The notes beneath the pieces were generated by a model. That model saw nothing but the letters and a program-made list of their open reading frames with translations, was not told the origin of the DNA and made no database searches. The position numbers and the translations under genes are program-made. 10,082 nucleotides of DNA, taken from assembly GCA_011524805.1 (NCBI GenBank), contig WTJO01000127.1:1-10082 (forward strand). The letters are read 5' to 3'. The DNA comes from Alphaproteobacteria bacterium (GTDB lineage Bacteria > Pseudomonadota > Alphaproteobacteria > Puniceispirillales > Puniceispirillaceae). The stretch's first letter is position 1, and every line of letters begins with the position of its first letter. Shown piece after piece: positions 1 through 6,201 of the stretch.

Positions 1-291
1 ATCTATGGCAATGTGCGAGATACGCAAATCAGGCGGCGGGCTGACAGGCTGGCGAAATAGCCGATAGAATTTTGCCTCTGCATTATAGGGCGCGCCCGGC
101 CCCTGATCACCCTTATCCGGCTGATAGGGTGCGGCGGTGGTAACAAGCGCTATCACCATTTCAGACAGCGGTTTTGACAGCCCCTGAAACGGCACATCAT
201 CATAATGCGCCCACTGATAGGGATTATCGTAACCAAGCGCCAGATAATAGGCTCTGGTGCGCTTAATATAGTCGATTGGCGGGGTTTTCAT
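1..291 (-). CDS. GrdB/selenoprotein B-like reductase-family protein, N-terminal part (runs off left edge)
   Basis: An open frame of 97 codons starts with ATG at 291 and is still open at base 1, so the C-terminal part is missing. The protein begins MKTPPIDYIKRTRAYYLALG, followed by a W-A-H-Y-D-D-V-P-F block, then S-K-P-L-S-E, a hydrophobic A-L-V-T-T-A strand at about residues 51-56, and R-I-S-H-I-A-I-D at the visible end. This combination resembles the N-terminus of proteins annotated as glycine/sarcosine/betaine (or D-proline) reductase selenoprotein B family (GRDB) in aerobic proteobacteria. That match is from memory of the family, not a search. No selenocysteine region can be judged because the C-terminal part is absent. 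It lies 13 bases downstream of the rhodanese stop codon with no clear Shine-Dalgarno of its own, so co-transcription and coupled translation are likely. The function in aerobic bacteria is unknown, and it need not be a true glycine reductase subunit. Confidence 0.6.
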   Translation of the reverse strand, partial: MKTPPIDYIKRTRAYYLALGYDNPYQWAHYDDVPFQGLSKPLSEMVIALVTTAAPYQPDKGDQGPGAPYNAEAKFYRLFRQPVSPPPDLRISHIAID

Positions 292-304
292 GCTGGTGTG
301 ATGC

Positions 305-703
305 CTATCGTGGCTCAGCCATCTCGACAGCGCCGCCAGCCTCTACCCAGCCTGAAAATCCTTCGGTAATATGCGCTACCTCAAACCCCATATCCAGTAA
401 CGAGGCCGCTGCCAGCGCTGACCGCCAGCCAGAGGCACAGTGCAGAATAAATTTCTTATCTTCTGCAAATACGGGTTTGTGATAGGGGCTGTCAGGATCA
501 ACCCAAAACTCCAGCATGCCGCGCGGCGCATGCACACTTTGCGGGATAAAACCGAGCTTCTGGCGTTCCCGCACATCTCTTATATCTACAATTACCACGT
601 CATCACGTTCGGCAAGCGCCAGCGCATCTGTTGCCGGTATCTCTTCAATGCGGGCTTTGGCCGTATCTACCAGCTGTTTAACTGATGTTGTAACAATAGG
701 CAT
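305..703 (-). CDS. Single-domain rhodanese (sulfurtransferase-like)
   Basis: This is a 132-residue one-domain rhodanese. Residues 37-42 (I-V-D-I-R, containing D40 and R42) are the first conserved rhodanese motif. The active-site loop is C89-A-S-G-W-R94-S, matching the C-x-x-G-x-R loop of sulfur-carrying rhodaneses, and it is followed by the F-S-G-W motif near residues 116-119 that closes the domain. The intact cysteine supports persulfide formation and sulfur transfer in the cytoplasm; no signal peptide is present. The length is usual for single-domain members. The ATG at 703 is preceded by GAGGA (711-715 on the complementary strand, spacing 7). It heads a two-gene minus-strand unit with the GrdB-like gene and is divergent from the RraA-like gene. 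The sulfur donor and acceptor are unknown; the partner gene suggests a thiol- or selenol-linked role, which is an inference. Confidence 0.93.
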   Translation of the reverse strand: MPIVTTSVKQLVDTAKARIEEIPATDALALAERDDVVIVDIRDVRERQKLGFIPQSVHAPRGMLEFWVDPDSPYHKPVFAEDKKFILHCASGWRSALAAASLLDMGFEVAHITEGFSGWVEAGGAVEMAEPR

Positions 704-803
704 AGGGTAATCCTCAAAGGTTGATCTTATAGTTCTATTTTTTCAGCCAAATATCTGTCAGGTCAATAGCTGAATTTTAACCTGTGGGTGGCATTCGCAT
801 CAT

Positions 804-832
804 CTGACACTTTTCAGCCAGCCAATATATGG
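804..832 (+). promoter_or_regulatory. Candidate promoter for the RraA-like gene
   Basis: CTGACA (804-809) is followed after 16 bases by TATATG (826-831), a plausible -35/-10 pair about 50 bases before the RraA-like start at 882. It is a consensus match by eye only. An alternative -10, TATACA (834-839), has a poorer -35 partner, TTTCAG at 812-817. Confidence 0.3.
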
Positions 833-834
833 CT
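820..834. promoter_or_regulatory. 15-bp inverted repeat, candidate operator
   Basis: AGCCA-ATATA-TGGCT is a perfect 5-bp-arm palindrome with a 5-base AT centre. It overlaps the candidate -10 of the RraA-like gene, where a repressor site would be effective. A related half-site, AGCCA followed by AATAT, occurs at 745-753 near the divergent rhodanese start, and both copies are preceded by TTTC. The arms are short, so chance occurrence is possible. No regulator gene is in the window. Confidence 0.3.
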
Positions 835-881
835 ATACAGTAACAAAGCTGTTCAACATTTCATGCAGGAGCAACTATCAG

Positions 882-1601
882 ATGACAGAAGTCAGCGCGC
901 AGTCAATCGAAAAACTGCGTTACGTATCGGTGGCAACGCTGGCAACAGCGTTATATAGAAAAGGCCTGCGCAATCAGGTGATTCAGGATGTGCGCCCACT
1001 TGCCCAAAATGGCAAAAATATGGTTGGCCCTGCCTTCACCTTGCGATACATGCCAGCACGCGAAGACAGAAACCAGCTTACAGAATTTCTGAATCCGGAT
1101 CATCCGCAACGACAGGCAATAGAGCAATGCCCCAAAGGCCATATTCTGGTGATGGATAGCCGCAAAGATGCGCGCGCTGCTTCGGCTGGTGATATTCTGA
1201 TAACACGCCTTATGATGCGCGGTGGCGCCGGCGTGGTAACAGATGGCGGGTTCAGAGATGCCGCCACCATTGCCGAGCTTGATATTCCAGCCTATCACAG
1301 CCGTCCATCCAGCCCGACCAATCTGACGCTTCATGAAGCGATTGATATCAATGTGCCTATCGGATGCGGAGATGTGGCGGTATTTCCAGGCGATATTCTG
1401 GTTGGTGATGATGATAGCGTGATTGTCATCCCTGCCCATCTATGTGACGAAATAGCTGATGAGGCAGTCGAGATGACAGCCTATGAAGATTTCGTTGCAG
1501 AACAGGTCAAGGCCGGCACGTCTATTATCGGGCTGTATCCATGCACGAAAGAAGCGCATAGACAGAAATTTGAAGCATGGCGGAAACAACATAACCGCTA
1601 G
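882..1601 (+). CDS. RraA-family protein, probable class II pyruvate aldolase / oxaloacetate decarboxylase type
   Basis: This is a 239-residue cytoplasmic protein of the RraA / HMG-CHA aldolase family, often mislabelled 'dimethylmenaquinone methyltransferase' or 'ribonuclease activity regulator'. Residues 103-126 carry the G-D-I-L...G-G-A-G-V-V-T-D-G-G-F-R-D core. D104 is separated by 20 residues from R125-D126, and the next acid is E132. This matches the D-X20-R-D arrangement that binds Mg2+ and pyruvate in 4-hydroxy-4-methyl-2-oxoglutarate aldolases; authentic E. coli RraA lacks the aspartate. An enzymatic role (retro-aldol cleavage or decarboxylation of a 2-keto acid) is therefore likelier than RNase E inhibition. 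The C-terminal extension (about 185-239, charged helices) is longer than in E. coli RraA. ATG 882 has AGGAG at 867-871 (spacing 10). It is the first gene of the plus-strand block and sits 18 bases before the lactonase gene. The substrate is not known. Confidence 0.9.
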   Translation: MTEVSAQSIEKLRYVSVATLATALYRKGLRNQVIQDVRPLAQNGKNMVGPAFTLRYMPAREDRNQLTEFLNPDHPQRQAIEQCPKGHILVMDSRKDARAASAGDILITRLMMRGGAGVVTDGGFRDAATIAELDIPAYHSRPSSPTNLTLHEAIDINVPIGCGDVAVFPGDILVGDDDSVIVIPAHLCDEIADEAVEMTAYEDFVAEQVKAGTSIIGLYPCTKEAHRQKFEAWRKQHNR

Positions 1602-1619
1602 ACATAAAGGCAGAATGAT

Positions 1620-2507
1620 ATGGGCTATCAGATTTATATTGCTGTTTCAGGCGCAGGCAGGCTTGGTGAAGGGCTGGTATGGGATGATGAAGACCAGCTA
1701 TTATGGTGGGTAGATATTACCGGCGGTCTTATCCATAGCTATGATATATCAAGCCGTTCAAACACCAGCTATGACTTTGGCGAGCCGGTAGGTTCTATTG
1801 GCAGGCGCGAGGCAGGCGGTCTGGTGGTTGCCGCCAAATCAGGCTTTTACTTCTTTGATCCTGCGTCTGGCCAGAAAACACCGATTGCCGACCCTGAGGC
1901 CGATATTGCCGAAAACAGATTTAATGACGGCACTGTTGATCCAGCAGGCCGTTTCTGGGCAGGCACCATGAAAGATGGTGGCGAGCCAAACAGACAGGGT
2001 TGTTTCTATCTGCTTGACCATGATTTATCTGTCAGGCCGTGGGATCAGGTTCTATATACAACAAACGGGCTTGCCTTCTCTGCTGATGGCGGCACCATGT
2101 ATTTCTCGGATAGTAACAGGGCTGTGCGCACAATCTGGCAATGCGATTATGATGTCGATACCGGCACCCCTTCCAGTCCACGCCTGTTTTTTGACACGGC
2201 GGCACTGGCCGGCAGGCCGGATGGCGGCACTGTTGATAGTGACGGATGCTACTGGATGGCCGGTGTAGGTGGCTGGCAGATATACCGCATCACGCCGGAT
2301 GGCAACATAGACATGACCATTGATGTGCCTGTTGAAAAGCCGACAAAACCTATGTTTGGTGGTGTCAATCGCGATATTCTGTTTGTCAGTTCAATCGGCT
2401 TTGACCTTACTGCAGGCACTGAGGCAGACCAGCCGGAGGCAGGCGCACTACTGGCCATTACAGGGCTGAATATTACCGGACTGCCACAACCTCGATTCGC
2501 TGGCTAG
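1620..2507 (+). CDS. SMP-30/gluconolactonase/LRE-like family protein (lactonase)
   Basis: This is a 295-residue six-bladed beta-propeller of the SMP-30/gluconolactonase family, which hydrolyses sugar or related lactones with one divalent metal ion. All expected residues are visible: metal ligand E17 in R-L-G-E-G, substrate-contact R100 and N102 in N-R-F-N-D-G, metal ligand N149 in T-T-N-G-L-A-F-S, and metal ligand/catalytic D201 in G-R-P-D-G-G. Their spacing parallels E18/R101/N103/N154/D204 of human SMP-30. There is no signal peptide, so it acts in the cytoplasm. The ATG at 1620 is preceded by AAAGG (1606-1610, spacing 9). The gap of 18 bases after the RraA-like gene indicates one operon. 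A lactonase next to a keto-acid aldolase suggests consecutive steps: lactone opening, then cleavage of the acid after oxidation or dehydration (inference). The exact lactone cannot be read from sequence. Confidence 0.93.
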   Translation: MGYQIYIAVSGAGRLGEGLVWDDEDQLLWWVDITGGLIHSYDISSRSNTSYDFGEPVGSIGRREAGGLVVAAKSGFYFFDPASGQKTPIADPEADIAENRFNDGTVDPAGRFWAGTMKDGGEPNRQGCFYLLDHDLSVRPWDQVLYTTNGLAFSADGGTMYFSDSNRAVRTIWQCDYDVDTGTPSSPRLFFDTAALAGRPDGGTVDSDGCYWMAGVGGWQIYRITPDGNIDMTIDVPVEKPTKPMFGGVNRDILFVSSIGFDLTAGTEADQPEAGALLAITGLNITGLPQPRFAG

Positions 2508-2534
2508 TCTGGCTGATTCGTATCTATGCCAGAC
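2507..2534 (+). terminator. Stem-loop at the end of the lactonase gene
   Basis: GTCTGGC (2507-2513) and GCCAGAC (2528-2534) form a 7-bp stem with a 14-base loop, starting at the last base of the lactonase stop codon. No T-run follows, so it is not a classical intrinsic terminator. It may stabilise the 3' end of the upstream transcript or reduce read-through before the 226-base gap. Confidence 0.3.
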
Positions 2535-2592
2535 AGAATATTGCCAGATCTGCGATAGCGCCGACAGCCATTTAGATAAAAAATTGTGCAAA

Positions 2593-2610
2593 AACAGGGC
2601 ATAACCTGTT
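2593..2610. promoter_or_regulatory. 18-bp palindrome, candidate operator upstream of the BMP binding-protein gene
   Basis: AACAGG-GCATAA-CCTGTT is a perfect inverted repeat with 6-bp arms, 123 bases before the binding-protein start. It lies in the only long gap (2508-2733) of the plus-strand block. The right arm, CCTGTT (2605-2610), is 17 bases from TATATT (2628-2633), so the palindrome could overlap a -35 element. That suggests repressor or activator control of a second promoter. The rest of the gap holds no gene that I can support. Confidence 0.4.
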
Positions 2611-2721
2611 CTGGCTACTAAATATTGTATATTGGCTAAGTCATGCACACAATTCATGCTACTCTTTTTTCACATTTCATTCAGATTTATGTGGTTGGCG
2701 AGAGCTAATCTTGCAGACAAG

Positions 2722-2726
2722 AAAGG
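2722..2726 (+). promoter_or_regulatory. Ribosome binding site fixing the BMP-protein start
   Basis: AAAGG lies 7 bases before ATG 2734. This favours 2734 over the upstream in-frame ATG at 2632, which has no Shine-Dalgarno and would put 34 extra residues in front of a textbook signal peptide. Confidence 0.75.
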
Positions 2727-2733
2727 CAGAAAC

Positions 2734-3804
2734 ATGAAATCTATACTCAAATTATCAGCTGCGATGTTGGCATTGGGGCTGTCAGTTGGCACGGCACAGG
2801 CAGACAAGGTAAAGGCCGGCTTTATTTATGTAGGACCGATTGGTGACCATGGCTGGACATATCGTCATGATATTGGCAGACAATCTGTTGAAAACGCCTT
2901 TGGCGACAAGGTTGAAACCAGCTATGTTGAGAGCGTGCCGGAAGGTCCGGATGCGATGCGTGTGATGCGTGAGATGGCATCATCAGGCACCGATATTATT
3001 TTCGCAACCTCATTTGGCTATATGGATTCAATGCTGAAAGTAGCCAAAGAATTTCCGGATGTGAAGTTTGAACATGCTACAGGCTTTAAGCGGGCTGACA
3101 ATATGGCCACATATGGCTTGCGTCTGTATCAGGCACGTCATGTTCAGGGTGTCATTGCCGGCATGATGACAAAGACAAACAAGATTTGTTATGTTGCCGC
3201 GTTCCCAATCCCCGAAGTTATCCGCGAAATCAACACCTATTATATGGGTGCGAAAAGCGTCAACCCAAATGTTGACATTGACATTGTATGGGTGAACACA
3301 TGGTATGACCCAACCAAAGAAGCACAGGCCGCAGAAGTGATGATGGCTGATGGATGTGACATGGTGGCTCAGCATACTGACAGCCCTGCCCCGTTGCAGG
3401 CTGCCCAGAAAGCTGGCAAGTTTGGCTTTGGTCAGGCAAGTGACCAGATCAAATTCGCACCAAAAGCACAGCTTACTGCCACCATTGATGACTGGGGCCC
3501 ATATTATGTAAGACGTGTCCAGCAGGTAATTGACGGCACATGGGAAACTGGTGACTATTTCGGACATATGAATGAAGGCACAGTTGCTATGGCACCATTC
3601 ACCAACATGCCTGCTGATGTTGCGGCAAAGGCCAAGGCAGTGAAGGAATCTATCAGAGATGGTAAGTTCCACGCTTTCACAGGCCCTATCAAGGACAATA
3701 AAGGCAATCTTCAGCTAAAAGCTGGTGAAATTGCCGATGATGTGCATCTAAATACAATGATGTATTATGTTGAAGGTATTGATGCTACAGTACCAGGCAC
3801 CTGA
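2734..3804 (+). CDS. BMP-family ABC transporter substrate-binding protein (periplasmic)
   Basis: This is a 356-residue precursor with a clear Sec signal peptide: MKSILK, a hydrophobic core, then A-Q-A (residues 21-23) with cleavage expected before D24. The mature part starts with the BMP/PnrA-like pattern K-A-G-F-I-Y-V-G-P-I-G-D-H-G-W, continues with F-A-T-S-F-G-Y-M-D in the first lobe, and has Q-H-T-D-S-P-A and F-G-Q-A-S-D-Q in the second. There is no lipobox cysteine, so it is a soluble periplasmic protein. BMP proteins of known function bind nucleosides or related ring compounds and serve ABC importers. No ATPase or permease gene is nearby in this window, which is unusual. It is preceded by its own 226-base upstream region and followed after 40 bases by the 2OG oxygenase, so ligand and oxygenase substrate may be the same or related (inference). 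An in-frame ATG at 2632 is possible but unlikely. Confidence 0.93.
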   Translation: MKSILKLSAAMLALGLSVGTAQADKVKAGFIYVGPIGDHGWTYRHDIGRQSVENAFGDKVETSYVESVPEGPDAMRVMREMASSGTDIIFATSFGYMDSMLKVAKEFPDVKFEHATGFKRADNMATYGLRLYQARHVQGVIAGMMTKTNKICYVAAFPIPEVIREINTYYMGAKSVNPNVDIDIVWVNTWYDPTKEAQAAEVMMADGCDMVAQHTDSPAPLQAAQKAGKFGFGQASDQIKFAPKAQLTATIDDWGPYYVRRVQQVIDGTWETGDYFGHMNEGTVAMAPFTNMPADVAAKAKAVKESIRDGKFHAFTGPIKDNKGNLQLKAGEIADDVHLNTMMYYVEGIDATVPGT

Positions 3805-3844
3805 TAGGCTGGCATAATCGCCACAACATAAAAGGATTGTTATT

Positions 3845-4714
3845 ATGATTCCTGTCATTGACTTCAAATCAGATAACCTTCTTGAACAAATCCGCGAAGC
3901 CTACACAACTGTAGGCTTCGCTGTGTTTCAAAACCCATTTGATGATGCGCCGCAAAAAATCATGTCCGACTGGCATGACGTGGCAAAACAGTTTTTTGAC
4001 CTGCCGCTAGATATAAAGATGAAATATCCCTATAGCGGCGTTGATACCAATCTTGGCTATACCGGCTGGGAGAAGGAAAATGTTGATCCCTCTGCCCCTG
4101 CCGATATGAAGGAAAGCTATAATTATAGCCATCATTTCCGGATGATTGAGGCGTTATGGCCCTCAGAAATACAAGATTTCAGCAGACTTGCCAGCCAGTC
4201 AGTAATGCTGGCAGATAATCTTACCCTGTCTGTATTATCACTGTTTGAGCAGGTGCTTGAAGTACCTGAATATACTCTTACCCATTGTCATATCCATAAT
4301 CATTCTACCACCCGCTTTATCCATTACCCTGCCTATGACGGGCCTATCAAATCAGGACAGATGCGGATTGGCGAGCATAGTGACTATGGCACCATTACGC
4401 TTCTATGGCAGATTAATGACGTGCCCGGTCTTGAAGTATGCGATCTTGACGGCACATGGCACCCTGTTCCGTTTGTCAAAAATGGGGTGATTATCAATAT
4501 TGGTGATTTGTTGCAACGATGGACAAATGACTATTTTGTCTCTACCAAACACCGGGTTGTGAACAGCCATATTGACCAGCCACGATATTCAATGCCCCAT
4601 TTTGTTGATCCTGCCCCCGGCACTATCATCAGCAATCTAAGAGACGAGCCTGCAAAATATGAGCCGATAGAAAGCCTTGCCTACCTTAAATGGCGGCTGG
4701 CACAAAGCTATTAA
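3845..4714 (+). CDS. 2-oxoglutarate/Fe(II)-dependent oxygenase, isopenicillin N synthase-like
   Basis: This is a 289-residue cytoplasmic oxygenase. The N-terminal DIOX_N-type region (about 1-110) begins I-P-V-I-D-F and includes G-F-A-V-F, and the catalytic double-stranded beta-helix follows. The iron triad is H178-S-D180 (in G-E-H-S-D-Y-G) and H236 (in S-T-K-H-R-V), and R247-Y-S249 is the R-x-S pair that binds the 2-oxoglutarate carboxylate. All are intact, so it should hydroxylate, desaturate or cyclise a small molecule using O2 and 2OG. The length is slightly shorter than typical plant or fungal members (about 310-350) and usual for bacterial ones. ATG 3845 follows AAGGA (3832-3836, spacing 8). 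Its stop codon shares one base with the next start (TAATG at 4712-4716), implying translational coupling with the VOC protein. The substrate is unknown; family members include thymine-7-hydroxylase-like enzymes, which would fit a BMP-imported nucleobase, but this is speculative. Confidence 0.93.
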   Translation: MIPVIDFKSDNLLEQIREAYTTVGFAVFQNPFDDAPQKIMSDWHDVAKQFFDLPLDIKMKYPYSGVDTNLGYTGWEKENVDPSAPADMKESYNYSHHFRMIEALWPSEIQDFSRLASQSVMLADNLTLSVLSLFEQVLEVPEYTLTHCHIHNHSTTRFIHYPAYDGPIKSGQMRIGEHSDYGTITLLWQINDVPGLEVCDLDGTWHPVPFVKNGVIINIGDLLQRWTNDYFVSTKHRVVNSHIDQPRYSMPHFVDPAPGTIISNLRDEPAKYEPIESLAYLKWRLAQSY

Positions 4715-4716
4715 TG
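4712..4716 (+). promoter_or_regulatory. TAATG stop-start overlap coupling oxygenase and VOC genes
   Basis: The oxygenase stop TAA (4712-4714) overlaps the VOC start ATG (4714-4716) by one base. No strong Shine-Dalgarno precedes the start, so reinitiation by terminating ribosomes is the likely route. It also decides the start: the in-frame ATG at 4690 has no Shine-Dalgarno. Confidence 0.7.
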
Positions 4717-5349
4717 CCAAACCGTATTGACCATATCGCCATTGGCGCTTCATCTCTGGCAGATGGTACAGCCTATCTTCAGAGTAAAATCGGTGTTGAT
4801 GTACCTGCCGGCGGCAAGCATGACTTAATGGGCACGCATAATTGTCTGATGGGACTAGGCGACGGGTGCTATTTTGAGCTTATTTCCATTGATAACGCAG
4901 CATCTGCGCCAGACAGGCCACGCTGGTTCTCACTGGATGAGCAACACACTTCAGACAGGCTGACATCTCGGCCACGTGCCCTGTGCTGGATAGTGGCTAC
5001 TGACAATCTAGACAGGACAGTCGAAAACAGCCCTGTTGATCTGGGCGAGATTCTAGAATTGCGCAGAGATGATTTACGCTGGCGGCTGACTGTGCCACAG
5101 CAGGGCAATCTTCTGATGGGCGGGCTTATTCCCTTTTTTATCGAATGGCCAAAAGATATGCACCCTAGCCAAAATATGGTTCAACTGGGCATCAAACTGG
5201 AAGCGATACAGCTCACCCATCCCGAACCTGACATGCTGACAGACCTGTTATCCGCGCTTGAGGTTGACCATCTATGCACTGTCAGCAAAGCAGAACCTTC
5301 TGTTTCCTTTGCACTTGGCACACCTCAGGGTATAGTGGTACTAGATTAA
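4714..5349 (+). CDS. VOC-superfamily protein, Glyoxalase_3-like domain
   Basis: The start at 4714 gives 211 residues. The N-terminus reads M-P-N-R-I-D-H-I-A-I-G, the first strand and putative metal histidine (H7) of a vicinal-oxygen-chelate fold. It is followed by G-G-K-H-D-L-M-G-T-H-N (about 33-43) and F-E-L-I, the signature style of Glyoxalase_3 (PF13468-type) proteins. Another conserved block, F-F-I-E-W-P-K-D-M-H-P-S, lies near residues 144-155. Such proteins bind a divalent metal, but most have no assigned reaction; isomerases, dioxygenases and lyases occur in the fold. Translational coupling to the 2OG oxygenase suggests that it acts on that enzyme's product or in a complex with it. No membrane segment or signal peptide is seen. 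The family assignment is good; the reaction is unknown. Confidence 0.85.
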   Translation: MPNRIDHIAIGASSLADGTAYLQSKIGVDVPAGGKHDLMGTHNCLMGLGDGCYFELISIDNAASAPDRPRWFSLDEQHTSDRLTSRPRALCWIVATDNLDRTVENSPVDLGEILELRRDDLRWRLTVPQQGNLLMGGLIPFFIEWPKDMHPSQNMVQLGIKLEAIQLTHPEPDMLTDLLSALEVDHLCTVSKAEPSVSFALGTPQGIVVLD

Positions 5350-5359
5350 ATTTCCATCA

Positions 5360-5374
5360 CTGCCGATAGGGCAG
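5360..5374 (+). other. Small hairpin between VOC and isomerase genes
   Basis: CTGCC (5360-5364) and GGCAG (5370-5374) enclose a 5-base loop, GATAG, in the 45-base gap. No T-run follows. It lies just upstream of the isomerase start and contains the only G-rich, Shine-Dalgarno-like stretch there, so it could modulate initiation. The stem is short and may be chance. Confidence 0.2.
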
Positions 5375-5394
5375 CAAGCTTGGATATAAGCGCA

Positions 5395-6189
5395 ATGGCT
5401 AAGTTGACGTTTTCTGCAAATCTGGGGTTTTTATGGACTGACCGCCCGCTTGATGCGGCAATTTATGCTGCCTGTGATGCCGGCTTTGATGCGGTGGAAT
5501 GCCATTGGCCATATGATACAGATGTTGAAACTGTGAATACGGCATTATCAGATACAGGGCTGAAGATGCTTGGCCTGAATACGATCAGGGGCAATGCCGG
5601 CGAAAATGGCCTGCTTGCACTGGCCGGCAGAGAAGATGACGCAAAACAGGCAATAGATCAGGCGATTGCCTACGCTGTTGCGACTGATACGCAGAACATC
5701 CACGCAATGGCTGGCTTTGCCTCAGGCAAACAGGCACAGGATTGCTTTGTTACAAATCTGTCCTATGCCTGTGACATGGCTGCGCGCAATCATAAAACCA
5801 TTCTGATAGAACCGCTTAACCATTTTGATGCGCCTGATTATTTCCTATCTGATACGCACCATGCCAAAGATATCATTCAGCAGGTTGGCAAAGATAATCT
5901 GAAATTGATGTTTGACTGTTATCATGTGCAGATAATGCAGGGTGATGTATGCCGCCAGCTTGAAACTGATATGGATATTATTGGCCATATCCAGTTTGCC
6001 TCTGTGCCAGACAGGGGCGCACCTGATAACGGCGAGATAAATTATGCCTATATCTTTGAGCATATAAAATCACTTGGCTATCACCAGCCAGTTGGCGCAG
6101 AATATAAGCCTGCCGGCGGAGATACCAATGCCTCTCTTGGCTGGCTGGCGGCGTACCGCGCAAAAGATCCAGAACGCCAAAACAGCTAA
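5395..6189 (+). CDS. Hydroxypyruvate isomerase-like TIM-barrel protein (Hyi family)
   Basis: This is a 264-residue xylose isomerase-like TIM barrel (AP endonuclease 2 family). It starts M-A-K-L-T-F-S-A-N-L-G-F-L, typical of hydroxypyruvate isomerases. The metal ligands sit in strand-end motifs: E139 (I-L-I-E-P-L-N), D174 (M-F-D-C-Y-H), Q200 (H-I-Q-F-A) and E236 (G-A-E-Y-K-P), with H177 nearby. The constant offset of four from E143/D178/Q204/E240 of E. coli Hyi supports orthology or a close paralog. The R-G-A-P-D-x-G-E-I-N-Y block (207-217) is also conserved in the family. The expected reaction is hydroxypyruvate to tartronate semialdehyde, or isomerisation of a related keto-sugar acid. The ATG at 5395 fits the family N-terminus, although the Shine-Dalgarno is weak; an in-frame TTG at 5380 (9 bases after AGGG at 5368-5371) would add five residues. 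The aldo/keto reductase gene follows after 12 bases and could reduce its aldehyde product. Confidence 0.88.
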   Translation: MAKLTFSANLGFLWTDRPLDAAIYAACDAGFDAVECHWPYDTDVETVNTALSDTGLKMLGLNTIRGNAGENGLLALAGREDDAKQAIDQAIAYAVATDTQNIHAMAGFASGKQAQDCFVTNLSYACDMAARNHKTILIEPLNHFDAPDYFLSDTHHAKDIIQQVGKDNLKLMFDCYHVQIMQGDVCRQLETDMDIIGHIQFASVPDRGAPDNGEINYAYIFEHIKSLGYHQPVGAEYKPAGGDTNASLGWLAAYRAKDPERQNS

Positions 6190-6201
6190 AAAGGACAGAT
6201 T

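Noticed and set aside
951..1439. A 162-codon open frame on the minus strand inside the RraA-like gene
   Set aside because: It lies wholly antisense to a gene with clear family motifs, has no ribosome binding site and gives a low-complexity, family-less protein.
2545..2552. CAGATCTG 8-bp palindrome in the gap after the lactonase gene
   Set aside because: It is short and unextended on either side, with no promoter element nearby that would make it a convincing operator.
2641..2659. TCATGC direct repeat (2641-2646 and 2654-2659) upstream of the binding-protein gene
   Set aside because: Two 6-base copies 13 bases apart are expected by chance at this length, and no third copy supports a binding array.
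2632..2733. N-terminal extension of the binding protein from ATG 2632
   Set aside because: It has no Shine-Dalgarno and would bury a canonical signal peptide 34 residues inside; ATG 2734 has AAAGG at the right distance.
3028..3672. A 214-codon open frame on the minus strand inside the binding-protein gene
   Set aside because: It is antisense to a firmly identified BMP protein. The predicted product is rich in Cys, His and Trp in a pattern typical of reverse reading, with no recognisable domain.
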